DNA of 64,000 nucleotides from positions 62,001 to 126,000 of the forward strand of contig NZ_WQCF01000009.1 of assembly GCF_013032455.1 (NCBI RefSeq), written 5' to 3'. Under the pieces are notes generated by a model, which was not told where the DNA came from, made no database searches, and saw only the letters and a program-made list of their open reading frames with translations. The translations under genes were made by a program, and so were the position numbers. Positions within the stretch are counted from its first letter, which is position 1. Every line of letters starts with the position of its first letter. Source of the stretch: Ruegeria atlantica. GTDB lineage: Bacteria; Pseudomonadota; Alphaproteobacteria; Rhodobacterales; Rhodobacteraceae. Of this stretch, positions 17,592 through 26,012 are shown in pieces.

Positions 17592-19074
17592 TGTCTTGCC
17601 CCATTGCCAGTTCGATTATGTTTTCTTCCCGGATGGCGTCGCCTTCAAGCGTGCCCGCCATTCGGCCACCGCGCATGACCATCACCCGGTCACACATGCC
17701 GATCAGTTCGATCATTTCCGAGGACACCATGACGATGGCCGCCCCTTGCTCTGCCAACTGGTTGATCACGCGGTAAATCTCGACCTTGGCGCCGACATCG
17801 ACGCCGCGAGTCGGTTCGTCAAGCAGCAGCACATCGCAATGTGCGACCAGCCACTTCATCAGGGCAACCTTCTGTTGGTTTCCACCAGAAAGCGTTGAGA
17901 CGTTCGCATCCTGGCTGGCTGCCTTAAGTCTCAATTCCTTCCAAAGCTCCTGAACCTTGTCGCGCTCGCTCGCCTGGTTGATCCAACCGGTGACAGAGAT
18001 AAAAGGGTTGACCGGGGTCATCAGAGCGTTGTCTCGGATCGGGAGATCGAGCAGTACGCCCTGATGCTTGCGGTCTTCCGGAAGCAAACCGATGCGGTTC
18101 CGGACACCCTCCCCAGCCGTTCGGTTGTGCACCTCTTGGCCGTGCAGGGTGACGGTCCCACCATCGCGTTTGTCTGCGCCGAAGATCGCACGAAGGGCTT
18201 CGGTGCGGCCTGCCCCGACAAGACCTCCGATGCCAAGCACCTCACCTCGACGGACGGAAAAGCTGACATCCGAAACCATGCTGCCGGAGCGGAGACTCTG
18301 CACCTCAAGTGCCACTGCGCCGATCTTTGCGTTTCGTTCGGGAAAGAAATCCGTCAGCTCGCGCCCGATCATCAGATTAGTCAGACTGTCATGGTCCAGT
18401 GTGTTTGTGTCCCATGTGCCGACAGTGCTGCCGTCCTTTAGGATCGTCACTCGGTTACACAGATCGAAAATTTCATCCAGCCGGTGCGAAATATAGATCA
18501 CACAGACTCCCTGATCGCGCAGCTTTCGGACTAGCCGGAACAGTTTTTCCGTTTCGTGGTTGGTCAGAACGGCGGTCGGTTCGTCCAGCACCAAAATCTT
18601 GCATTCATGCGATAGCGCCTTGCAGATTTCGACCACCTGCTGATAAGCCACCGTAAGATCCGAAACCGTGCTGCGCGGGTCGATGTCAGAAAAGCCCATC
18701 TCATCCAAAAGTCTGGCCGCACGCCGGTTCAACTCGCGGTAATTTATGGAAAATTTCTCGCCAAGCTCGTGCATCAGGATGTTTTCGGCGACTGTCATAT
18801 GGCTGGCGAGAGAAAACTCCTGGTAAATGATCGACACCCCAAGTTTCATGCCCTCGTGGGGAGAATGAATACTGGCACGGTTACCATCGATCCGGATTTC
18901 TCCGCCTTCATGGTCATAGGCTCCGGAAAGCACTTTCATCAGCGTGGATTTTCCGGCTCCGTTTTCACCCATCAGGGCATGGACTTCACCACCCTGAGCA
19001 GAGAAAGACACATCAGAAAGTGCGTGGATACCACCGAAGCGTTTGGATATCCCGCTCATGCTAAGTCGTTCCAT
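17581..19074 (-). CDS. Sugar ABC transporter ATP-binding protein (RbsA/CUT2 family, two NBDs)
   Basis: 497 aa with two fused ATPase domains. Domain 1 has Walker A GENGAGKSTLMK near residues 37-48 and Walker B ILVLDEPTAVL. Domain 2 has the degenerate Walker A GLVGAGRTE, then LSGGNQQKVALMKWL and LLLDEPTRGVDVG. This asymmetry is standard for CUT2 ATPases. It has a strong AGAGGAGGGG ribosome binding site. It drives import of the ligand bound by the two paralogous binding proteins encoded upstream. Confidence 0.92.
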   Translation of the reverse strand: MERLSMSGISKRFGGIHALSDVSFSAQGGEVHALMGENGAGKSTLMKVLSGAYDHEGGEIRIDGNRASIHSPHEGMKLGVSIIYQEFSLASHMTVAENILMHELGEKFSINYRELNRRAARLLDEMGFSDIDPRSTVSDLTVAYQQVVEICKALSHECKILVLDEPTAVLTNHETEKLFRLVRKLRDQGVCVIYISHRLDEIFDLCNRVTILKDGSTVGTWDTNTLDHDSLTNLMIGRELTDFFPERNAKIGAVALEVQSLRSGSMVSDVSFSVRRGEVLGIGGLVGAGRTEALRAIFGADKRDGGTVTLHGQEVHNRTAGEGVRNRIGLLPEDRKHQGVLLDLPIRDNALMTPVNPFISVTGWINQASERDKVQELWKELRLKAASQDANVSTLSGGNQQKVALMKWLVAHCDVLLLDEPTRGVDVGAKVEIYRVINQLAEQGAAIVMVSSEMIELIGMCDRVMVMRGGRMAGTLEGDAIREENIIELAMGQDNVH

Positions 19075-19138
19075 GTCCCCTCCTCTCTGGGTTCGTAGGC
19101 AATGCTAGCCAATCTAGCCTTGCTGAATTAACTGTGGT

Positions 19139-20383
19139 TTAGTGACGTATTTCTTCGATGGTGCGAAATTCAGGTACCTCGTATTTGAAAAACGGGTTGC
19201 TATCATCTTCGTCGATGAAGCCAGCAACGTTGTCCTTGGTCGCGATCTGCGGCGGCGTATAGTACGATCCCATCGGCAAGTTATTTGCATCCCTACCGCC
19301 GTCGAAGATTTCGTGGATCAGCTTCAACACACCTTCTCCTGTATGGGTTCCAGAGTTCAACGCCGTCACCATCATGTCGCCGGACTGAACAAGATCGAGC
19401 GCGACACGGAAGCCATCGGCAGCGGCCGCAACCTTAATGTCACCGCTACGATTCTGGTTCTCGAGCGCACCTATAGCGCCAATTCCCATAAAATCGTTCC
19501 CAGCCAGGATCACATCAAGTGTGTCGCCATGCGCCGACAGAAAGTCCTCCGTCGCGTCCAACCCGCCCTCTTCAGTCCAGTGCGCCACACCTTGGGCCAA
19601 AACTGAAAAGTTGACAGCATCCGCGTGGAATGAGCCTTTCTTGTTCAGCTCCTGAAAGCGATTGAAGCCTTCCAGCATGGCGTCTTCTTTGGACCAGTTC
19701 AGGCCTAGTTGCTGGCTGCGTTCATAGATAAAACCAGAAATGAGACCGTTCACACGGCTTTCGGCGGTTGAGTTGCCAACGCGACCAATCAGTGTTGCGG
19801 CGTTGATCTGCTGGTCTTTATCATATTGCTGCGCCACGTATTGGCCAGCGGTAAATCCATTGCCATACGGGTTGAACAACACTGTTGTCACGATCGGCGA
19901 TTCATCCGGAACGGTGCCCAGGGCGATCACGGGAATTCCCGCCTCGACCGCACGTTCGGCATCAATTGCTGCCGAAGCCAAATCCGTCGGGTCGACCACG
20001 ATGACGTCAACACCTCTGGCGATAAACGTATCGAAATGCGCCGAAGTCTTGGCGGGGTCGCCATCGGCAACTTGGACGTCGAGTTCGTAACCGTATTCTT
20101 CTGCTTTTTCTTTCGCGACATCAATAACGCCGACAAACCAAGGATTGCCCAACGTGATCTCGGTCCACCCGATTTGGAGTTTATCTCCATACTGACCGGG
20201 CGCCTCTGGCAACGCCTTGTCGATACCAGAGCGGTCGCTCATGTGTGGGTCAATCACGCCCGACAACGACGAGTGCGGCAGCAGCGTATAAATTTCATGT
20301 TTGTCCTGCGCCGATGCCGGTGCTGAGACTGACAGCATTGTCGTCGTTGCAAGTGCCGCGATTGAATTTTTCCAGTGTTTCAC
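19139..20383 (-). CDS. Sugar ABC transporter substrate-binding protein, paralogue 1
   Basis: 414 aa, Peripla_BP_4/ribose-type. A signal peptide (MKHWKNSIAALATTTMLSVSA, then PASAQ) leads into KHEIYTLLPHSSLSGVIDPHM, IGWTEITLGNPWFVGVIDVAK and GVDVIVVDPTDLASAA. The start is a GTG at 20383 with GGGGAGGAAATCT before it; the longer ORF start has no ribosome binding site. It is highly similar over its whole length to the protein encoded immediately upstream, so the pair arose by tandem duplication. The ligand is unknown. Confidence 0.9.
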   Translation of the reverse strand: MKHWKNSIAALATTTMLSVSAPASAQDKHEIYTLLPHSSLSGVIDPHMSDRSGIDKALPEAPGQYGDKLQIGWTEITLGNPWFVGVIDVAKEKAEEYGYELDVQVADGDPAKTSAHFDTFIARGVDVIVVDPTDLASAAIDAERAVEAGIPVIALGTVPDESPIVTTVLFNPYGNGFTAGQYVAQQYDKDQQINAATLIGRVGNSTAESRVNGLISGFIYERSQQLGLNWSKEDAMLEGFNRFQELNKKGSFHADAVNFSVLAQGVAHWTEEGGLDATEDFLSAHGDTLDVILAGNDFMGIGAIGALENQNRSGDIKVAAAADGFRVALDLVQSGDMMVTALNSGTHTGEGVLKLIHEIFDGGRDANNLPMGSYYTPPQIATKDNVAGFIDEDDSNPFFKYEVPEFRTIEEIRH

Positions 20384-20418
20384 AGATTTCCTCCCCAAAA
20401 GAAAACACATTGGTGGTG

Positions 20419-20442
20419 AAAAGCCGGGAGCACCCGGCTTTT
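20419..20442 (-). terminator. Hairpin between the tandem binding-protein genes
   Basis: Perfect 10-bp stem (20419-20428 and 20433-20442) with a 4-nt loop; the arm ends in TTTT on the minus strand. It is probably a leaky terminator or mRNA 3-prime stabiliser that raises expression of the first binding protein above the downstream genes. Confidence 0.75.
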
Positions 20443-20457
20443 CGGTAAGTCCGACAT

Positions 20458-21699
20458 TCAGTTCCGCAGATCGTCGATCGTTTTGAATGGTGGGATTTCG
20501 TACACGTAGAACGGGTTGTCTTTGTTGGGGTCGATGAACTTGTCGACATTGTCCGGAGTCACCGTCTCTGGTGGCAGGAACGAACCCATAGGCATGTTGC
20601 TGGCGTCGAACCCATCGTCAAAAATCTGATGGATCAGTTCAATGGTCGCTTCACCGACATGCGTGCCCGAGAACAGGCCAGTCGCCATCAGATCACCCGA
20701 TTTAACCAGGTCCAGTGCAATCCGGAACCCGTCGGCCGAGGCTGCCACGTCAATCTTGCCAGCCAAGCCCTGATTATCCAACGCGTTGAGCGCACCGATG
20801 CCCATGAAGTCGTTACCTGCCATGAACAAATCAAGGTTTTCGCCATGGGCGGTGAGGATGTCTTCGGCCGCGTTCAAGCCGCCCTCTTCAGTCCAGTGCG
20901 CAACGCCTTGCGCCAAAACTGAAAACTTAAGCTCATCCGACGAAAAGGATCCGCCGGTATTGACAGCCTGAAAGGCGTTGAAACCGGCGAGCATCCCATC
21001 CTCTTCGGACCAGTCCTTGCCCATCTGCAGGCCGCGCTCGTAGACAAAGCCCGACACCATGCCGTTAACACGACTTTCCGAAGTAGAGTTGCCAACGCGC
21101 CCAATCAGAGTGGCGGCGTTTACATGCTCGTCGGCGCTGTACTGAGTTGCCATGTAACGACCAGCCAAGAACCCGTTGATATAGGGGTTCCAGGTCACCG
21201 TGGTGACAATCGGGGATTCATCCGGAACGGTGCCGATAGCAATCACCGGAATGCCCGCTTCGACCGCGCGTTCTGCATCGGCGGCAGCCGAAGCCAGATC
21301 CGTCGGATCAATCACGATGACATCCACGCCTCGCGCGATAAAGGTGTCGACATGAGATGAGGTTTTTGCTGGATCGCCATCAGCCACTTGAACGTCAAGT
21401 TCATAACCGTATTTTTCGGCGGCCTTCTTGGCGTCGTCGATCAGGCCCACGAACCAGGGGTTGCCCAAGGTGATTTCGGTCCAGCCGATGCTCAGCTTGT
21501 CACCATACTGACCAGGCGATTCAGGCAGTGCTTTTGCAATATCCGCCCGGCTGTCCATGTTCGGATCGATTAAACCTACCAACGACGTTTGCGGCAACAA
21601 AGTATAGATCTCATGTTTATCTTCCGCTGATGCCAGCGTTGGCACCGCAAGCGTTGTGCCGAATGCCACTGTCGCAAGTAATTTCTGATAGTGTTTCAT
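20458..21699 (-). CDS. Sugar ABC transporter substrate-binding protein, paralogue 2
   Basis: 413 aa, first gene of the operon. A signal peptide (MKHYQKLLATVAFGTTLAVP, then TLASAE) is followed by the same KHEIYTLLP opening, GDPAKTSSHVDTFIARGVDVI and TEEGGLNAAEDILTAHGE as in paralogue 1. The ATG at 21699 is preceded by CTAGGAGGAGGAATC. Differences from paralogue 1 cluster in parts of the second lobe and hinge, which may give a different ligand range. A perfect-palindrome GntR box lies about 40 bp upstream. Confidence 0.9.
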   Translation of the reverse strand: MKHYQKLLATVAFGTTLAVPTLASAEDKHEIYTLLPQTSLVGLIDPNMDSRADIAKALPESPGQYGDKLSIGWTEITLGNPWFVGLIDDAKKAAEKYGYELDVQVADGDPAKTSSHVDTFIARGVDVIVIDPTDLASAAADAERAVEAGIPVIAIGTVPDESPIVTTVTWNPYINGFLAGRYMATQYSADEHVNAATLIGRVGNSTSESRVNGMVSGFVYERGLQMGKDWSEEDGMLAGFNAFQAVNTGGSFSSDELKFSVLAQGVAHWTEEGGLNAAEDILTAHGENLDLFMAGNDFMGIGALNALDNQGLAGKIDVAASADGFRIALDLVKSGDLMATGLFSGTHVGEATIELIHQIFDDGFDASNMPMGSFLPPETVTPDNVDKFIDPNKDNPFYVYEIPPFKTIDDLRN

Positions 21700-21736
21700 G
21701 ATTCCTCCTCCTAGGTGTGGCTTCCTGTATATCAAA

Positions 21737-21750
21737 CATCATATATGATG
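21737..21750. promoter_or_regulatory. GntR-type operator box D (perfect palindrome)
   Basis: CATCATATATGATG, a 14-bp perfect palindrome upstream of the sugar ABC operon, between it and the transketolase genes. It is the most symmetrical copy and may be the best site of the regulon. Confidence 0.72.
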
Positions 21751-21780
21751 CATTTTTTGTCAAGCATTGATAAGAAAGCT

Positions 21781-22758
21781 TTAGCCAACGATACCGCGCA
21801 CCACCTCTTCGATACCTTTTTCATCGAGCTTGTAATGCGCGTAGAGATGCGTCGGTGGTGCAATCAGCGCGTATTCGTCGTTAATGCCGTGGCGTACAAG
21901 CCGGGCTGGGCTACCAGCTTCGGCCAGTACTTCGGCGACGGCGGCACCCAATCCACCCAGAACGTTGTGTTCTTCGACGGTCAGGATCACCTTGGAACGC
22001 TCCGCTGCCTCAAGGATCGCTTCCTTGTCGAGCGGCTTGACCGTCGGCATATCCAGCACGCCGACGGAACGCCCTTCTCCATTCAACTTTTTCGCAACCT
22101 GCACAGAAGGGTGTACAGGCAGGCCACAGCCGATGATGGTCACTTCCTCGCCTTTTGCATGCTCGATGGCCTTGCCGAAAACGAAGTCTTGCTTGGGATC
22201 ATAAAGATCGGGTTCGCGCCCGCGGCCGGTGCGGAAATAAATCGGGCGATCATGGTCTCCCGACGCGCGGATTGCCGCTTCGAACTGGGGACCGTCTGCC
22301 GGAGATACCACTGTCAGGTCTGCAATGGACCGCATGGTTCCAATGTCTTCCGTTGCGTGGTGAGAGGTGCCGTAAAAACCCATCGAGATGCCCGTGTGAT
22401 GCCCGACCAACCGAACCGGAAGCGCGCAATAAGCGATGTCCATCCGAATCTGCTCGCAAGTCAGAAGACCGACAAACGAGGCGAAAGTCGCCACAAATGG
22501 CACCATCCCAGTTGTTGCCAGACCGGCAGCGGCAGATACCATATTCTGTTCCGAAATCCCGAATTGGATATAGCGGTCCGGGTATTTGGCTGAGAACCGG
22601 TTCAAACCGTTGGAGTATTGTAGATCGGCAGACCCGGTAATTACATCATGGCCAGCATCGACCAATGAGAATAGACCATTCGAAAAATGATCGAGACCGG
22701 GGTTCTTGGTGTTCAGTTCGCGGTACTGCCACGAATTTGGGGAAAGCGGCTTGTTCAT
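21781..22758 (-). CDS. Transketolase, C-terminal subunit
   Basis: 325 aa. It carries the pyrimidine-binding and C-terminal domains: FGISEQNMVSAAAGLATTGMVPFVATFASF near residues 46-75, with the Glu that activates thiamine diphosphate, and a C-terminal domain with TVEEHNVLGGLGAAVAEVLAE. It starts 2 nt after the stop of the N-terminal subunit, so both are made together. Together they move a two-carbon ketol unit between sugar phosphates. In apiose catabolism a split transketolase of this kind acts on apulose phosphate; whether this one does is not shown. Confidence 0.9.
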   Translation of the reverse strand: MNKPLSPNSWQYRELNTKNPGLDHFSNGLFSLVDAGHDVITGSADLQYSNGLNRFSAKYPDRYIQFGISEQNMVSAAAGLATTGMVPFVATFASFVGLLTCEQIRMDIAYCALPVRLVGHHTGISMGFYGTSHHATEDIGTMRSIADLTVVSPADGPQFEAAIRASGDHDRPIYFRTGRGREPDLYDPKQDFVFGKAIEHAKGEEVTIIGCGLPVHPSVQVAKKLNGEGRSVGVLDMPTVKPLDKEAILEAAERSKVILTVEEHNVLGGLGAAVAEVLAEAGSPARLVRHGINDEYALIAPPTHLYAHYKLDEKGIEEVVRGIVG

Positions 22759-22760
22759 GA

Positions 22761-23618
22761 TCAGATCACCTTGTTAAGAATTTCTTGACGCGCTTCTTCG
22801 GCGTCGCTGGGGTCGAGATAGCCCAAGTGCCAGCCCGGTTCAGTTTCCATGTAGGAAACTCCCTTACCTTTGAGCGTTTTGGCGATAACGCAGGCGGGTT
22901 TCGTTCGGGATTTATCGGTTTTCAAGCGGCGTAACAGCGGCGTCAGTGCCGTCAGGTCATGGCCGTCTACCTCATGTACGTCCCAGCCGAAGGCACGCCA
23001 TTTCTCGTCTAGCGGCTCGATGGCCATAGTGTCGTCCACTTTACCATCCAGCTGGTATCCGTTGCGGTCGATAACCGCGACGACATTGCTAAGCTGGTGA
23101 TGTGCAGCACAAATGGCTGCTTCCCAAACCTGCCCTTCTTGCATTTCACCGTCGCCCAGCATGACGAATGTGGTGAAATCCAGACCCTTGGAACGTGCGC
23201 CAAGCGCCATACCCAGGCCATTGGAGAGTGCGTGCCCAATAGAACCGGAAGAGAAGTCGACCCCGGGAACCTTCCGCATGTCGGGATGATCACCCAGCGG
23301 ATTACCCAGCCTAGTATACCCGTCCAGCGTTTCGGTATCGAGATAGCCCAGATCCGCCAGTATCGGGAAAAGACCAACCGCGGCGTGTCCTTTGCCCATC
23401 AAGAACCGATCACGCTCGGGCCAGTCTGGATTCGTTTCATGCAGGCTCATTACATCATAGTAGAGAGCTGCAAAGATCTCGGCCGCAGAGAACACGGAGC
23501 TATAGTGTCCAACTTTTGCGATTTCGATCAGTCGGATTGTCTCGAGTCTGATGAACTGAGCGCGGTCACGCAGTCTATCCAGTTCAGCAGACGTTAAAGT
23601 GAGATCGTTGTTTAACAT
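22761..23618 (-). CDS. Transketolase, N-terminal subunit
   Basis: 285 aa thiamine-diphosphate-binding half. The motif GDGEMQEGQVWEAAICAAHH with the metal ligands, ending in VIDRNGYQ, lies near residues 147-175, and FSSGSIGHALSNGLGMALGA precedes it. The ATG at 23618 is chosen for the GGGGG run upstream; an ATG at 23639 is possible. A GntR box lies in the divergent promoter region shared with the plus-strand aldehyde dehydrogenase. Confidence 0.9.
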   Translation of the reverse strand: MLNNDLTLTSAELDRLRDRAQFIRLETIRLIEIAKVGHYSSVFSAAEIFAALYYDVMSLHETNPDWPERDRFLMGKGHAAVGLFPILADLGYLDTETLDGYTRLGNPLGDHPDMRKVPGVDFSSGSIGHALSNGLGMALGARSKGLDFTTFVMLGDGEMQEGQVWEAAICAAHHQLSNVVAVIDRNGYQLDGKVDDTMAIEPLDEKWRAFGWDVHEVDGHDLTALTPLLRRLKTDKSRTKPACVIAKTLKGKGVSYMETEPGWHLGYLDPSDAEEARQEILNKVI

Positions 23619-23683
23619 GTGATGTTGCCCCCGGTTCATGCCCAAAACGCAGAATTGGATTGAAGTGTTAGGAAATACGTTAT

Positions 23684-23695
23684 ATGATATATGAT
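23684..23695. promoter_or_regulatory. GntR-type operator box E
   Basis: ATGATATATGAT in the divergent intergenic region between the transketolase genes and the aldehyde dehydrogenase, 30 bp from the latter start; one site could control both directions. Confidence 0.7.
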
Positions 23696-23724
23696 ACCTA
23701 GGTCAAGGGAGGAAAGGATTGAAC

Positions 23725-25212
23725 ATGCCCCTGGACAAAACCTCTATCTCAGAGATCACGAACAAGCTGCAGCCGAAGGGCCAGGCTTTCATCGACGGAG
23801 AATTCGTCAACGCATTGTCAGGTAAGGTTTTTGACAACATCTCGCCCCGTGACGGACAGGTCATCAATCAGGTCGCCTCTACCGATTCCGAAGATGTCGA
23901 CCGCGCCGTCAAAGCCGCCCGGTCGGCCTTTGAATCCGGTGCCTGGTCGCGGATGGCGCCAAAGGACAGAAAGAAAAAGCTCCTGCGATTCGCTGAACTG
24001 TTCGAAGCAAACATGGACGAGCTAGCGGTCCTTGAATCTCTGGATATGGGCAAGCCGATTTCGGAAAGCCGGGAGATCGACGTGAATGTCGTGCTCGAAA
24101 CGCTTCAGTGGTATGCGGAATGCCCTGACAAGATCTATGATGAGATTGCCCCAACGGGCGACAACGCCCTGGCGATGATCACCCGCGAACCAATCGGTGT
24201 TGTCGGCGCCGTGGTGCCGTGGAACTTTCCAATGCTTATGGCGTCGTGGAAATTTGCACCTGCCCTCGCCACCGGTAACTCTGTCGTCCTAAAGCCGGCC
24301 GAACAGTCTCCTTTGACCGCAATCCGGATGGCGGAGCTGGCGTCCGAGGCGGACATTCCCGACGGTGTTTTCAATGTCGTTCCCGGATTAGGTCCGACCG
24401 CAGGACGCGCGCTTGGCCTGCATATGGATGTCGACTGTCTTGCGTTCACCGGGTCCGGTGTCGTCGGTAAGATGTTCCTGGAATATGCTGGTCAATCCAA
24501 CATGAAATCCGTCTGGTTGGAATGCGGCGGCAAAGGTCCCAATATTGTTCTGGACGATGCAGATCTCGAAAAGGCCGCACAGCGCGCCGCAACAGCGATC
24601 TGCTTTAACCAAGGCGAGGTCTGTGTTGCCCCCTCGCGCCTGATCGTGTCAGACAAAATCCACGACGACTTCATGCAGATCGTCGTCGACACCGCCCGCG
24701 CCATCGAACCCGGCGATCCGCTGGACCCCGACACAAGATTGGGCGCTCTGGTTGAACAGGAACACCTTGCTCGGGTTGAAGGCTATGTTGAAAAGGGCAA
24801 GGCTGAAGGGGCCGAGTTGGTCCTGGGTGGAGACCGACCCAACACCAACCTCGGCGGCTATTACCTGAATCCGACCATCTTCGACAACGTGACCAACGAC
24901 ATGACAATTGCGCGTGAAGAGATCTTTGGCCCGGTCCTGTCAACAATCACGGTAAAATCGGATGAAGAAGCCGTCGCCGTGGCCAATGACACGCCTTTTG
25001 GACTGGGCGCGACGTTGTGGGGCAGCGATATTTCCCGCGTGCATGGTATTGCGCGATCCCTTCGGGCCGGCACAGTGTGGGTCAACAATCACGATCACAG
25101 CGACATCACAGTACCCTTTGGTGGCTACAAGCAGTCGGGCAATGGCCGGGACAAATCACTGCATGCGCTGGACAAATATACCGAGCTTAAGACAACTTGG
25201 ATAGAACTCTAG
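23725..25212 (+). CDS. NAD(P)-dependent aldehyde dehydrogenase (PuuC/betaine-aldehyde type)
   Basis: 495 aa. Catalytic Cys300 in CFNQGEVCVAPSR and general-base Glu266 in WLECGGKGP; cofactor motif FTGSGVVG and VVPWNFP are present. The sequence is closest in character to gamma-glutamyl-gamma-aminobutyraldehyde dehydrogenases, but many members act on other aldehydes. GGAGG lies upstream, and the AGGA before TTGAAC fits ATG 23725; a TTG at 23719 is also possible. It is divergent from the transketolase genes. Its last 26 nt overlap the 3-prime end of the convergent gntR gene. Confidence 0.9.
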   Translation: MPLDKTSISEITNKLQPKGQAFIDGEFVNALSGKVFDNISPRDGQVINQVASTDSEDVDRAVKAARSAFESGAWSRMAPKDRKKKLLRFAELFEANMDELAVLESLDMGKPISESREIDVNVVLETLQWYAECPDKIYDEIAPTGDNALAMITREPIGVVGAVVPWNFPMLMASWKFAPALATGNSVVLKPAEQSPLTAIRMAELASEADIPDGVFNVVPGLGPTAGRALGLHMDVDCLAFTGSGVVGKMFLEYAGQSNMKSVWLECGGKGPNIVLDDADLEKAAQRAATAICFNQGEVCVAPSRLIVSDKIHDDFMQIVVDTARAIEPGDPLDPDTRLGALVEQEHLARVEGYVEKGKAEGAELVLGGDRPNTNLGGYYLNPTIFDNVTNDMTIAREEIFGPVLSTITVKSDEEAVAVANDTPFGLGATLWGSDISRVHGIARSLRAGTVWVNNHDHSDITVPFGGYKQSGNGRDKSLHALDKYTELKTTWIEL

Positions 25213-25903
25213 CCCCAGGCTCGGGCGCTTCAAGCGCCCGAGCTTCGATCCAGGCAACCATGTTCAAACCCAAAGCAATGTCGTCCTGAATAGCTTTCTG
25301 AGCCATCGCGCCGTCGCGCTCTTTCAATGCCTCAAGCACATCGAAATGCCCGTGACGACCACTCGTCAGATCGCGCGAGGGTGCTTCTACATGGAACACA
25401 CGCAATAGCGGTCCCATCAAGGTCCACATGTTTTCGACAGTCGTATACAGCATTGGCATTTCGGCTATTTCCATCAATGCAAAGTGGAATTCCCGGTTCA
25501 GATATGCCGCTTTCATCGGGTTCTTCGCAGCAGTCTCCTGAAATGCTTTGTGCGTCTCTTCAAGTTTAGCGAGCTGTTTCGGCGTCACTTTCGACGCGGC
25601 CACCTCGGCTGCTTTTCCCTCGAGCAACATTCGGATAGTCTGAATCTCGCGTAGCTGATCAGCAGAAATCTCTGGCACATAGATTGCCGTCGCGGCCTTC
25701 ATTTCTAGTGCCCGTTCACTGACCAGCCGGAAAATTGTTTCACGCACTGGCGTAATCGAAACACCCAACTCACTCGCCAGACCGCTAATTGTCAATCGCT
25801 CGCCCGGTTCATATTTTCCATCCATCAAGGCATCTCTGACCGCGGAATAAACCTGCTCGGACAAATTGCCCTTCTTCAGAGGTTGCAGATTGGATTTGCT
25901 CAT
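25187..25903 (-). CDS. GntR-family transcriptional regulator, FCD (FadR) subclass
   Basis: 238 aa. The winged helix (residues 13-75: LSEQVYSAVRDALMDGKYEPGERLTISGLA cut by the turn, ELGVSITPVRETIFRLVSERALE) is followed by an all-helical FCD domain. That domain keeps the metal-site residues of the family in NREFHFALMEIA (His140) and GRHGHFDVLEAL (His184, His186). The ATG at 25903 has GAGGTGCCTC before it; the first in-frame ATG lies in the operator region. FCD regulators bind a sugar acid or carboxylate and usually repress. A box identical to those of the neighbouring operons lies 24 bp upstream, so it is autoregulated and is the likely regulon controller. Confidence 0.92.
   Translation of the reverse strand: MSKSNLQPLKKGNLSEQVYSAVRDALMDGKYEPGERLTISGLASELGVSITPVRETIFRLVSERALEMKAATAIYVPEISADQLREIQTIRMLLEGKAAEVAASKVTPKQLAKLEETHKAFQETAAKNPMKAAYLNREFHFALMEIAEMPMLYTTVENMWTLMGPLLRVFHVEAPSRDLTSGRHGHFDVLEALKERDGAMAQKAIQDDIALGLNMVAWIEARALEAPEPGARVLSKLS
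25219..25243. terminator. GC-rich inverted repeat inside the ALDH/gntR convergent overlap
   Basis: Two perfectly complementary 12-nt arms (25219-25230 and 25232-25243) with a one-base centre, starting 6 nt after the aldehyde dehydrogenase stop and lying within gntR codons. It could end aldehyde dehydrogenase transcription although no T run follows on either strand. Confidence 0.5.
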
Positions 25904-25926
25904 GAGGCACCTCGCTCTTCTCATAT

Positions 25927-25938
25927 TTGATATATGAT
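25927..25938. promoter_or_regulatory. GntR-type operator box F (autoregulatory)
   Basis: TTGATATATGAT immediately upstream of the gntR translation start region, one base from the consensus. A weaker site at its own gene would allow autoregulation at high repressor levels. Confidence 0.68.
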
Positions 25939-25976
25939 ACTTTTACCTTCTGCTTCCACCCCTTTTCAGAAAAAAA

Positions 25977-26000
25977 CGGCCGAAGCATAACTCCGGCCAG
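25977..26000 (-). terminator. Terminator after the GMC oxidoreductase gene
   Basis: 5-bp GC stem (25978-25982 pairing with 25994-25998) and an 11-nt loop followed on the minus strand by GTTTTTT. It separates the GMC gene from gntR. Confidence 0.65.
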
Positions 26001-26012
26001 TTCAGGGAGGTC

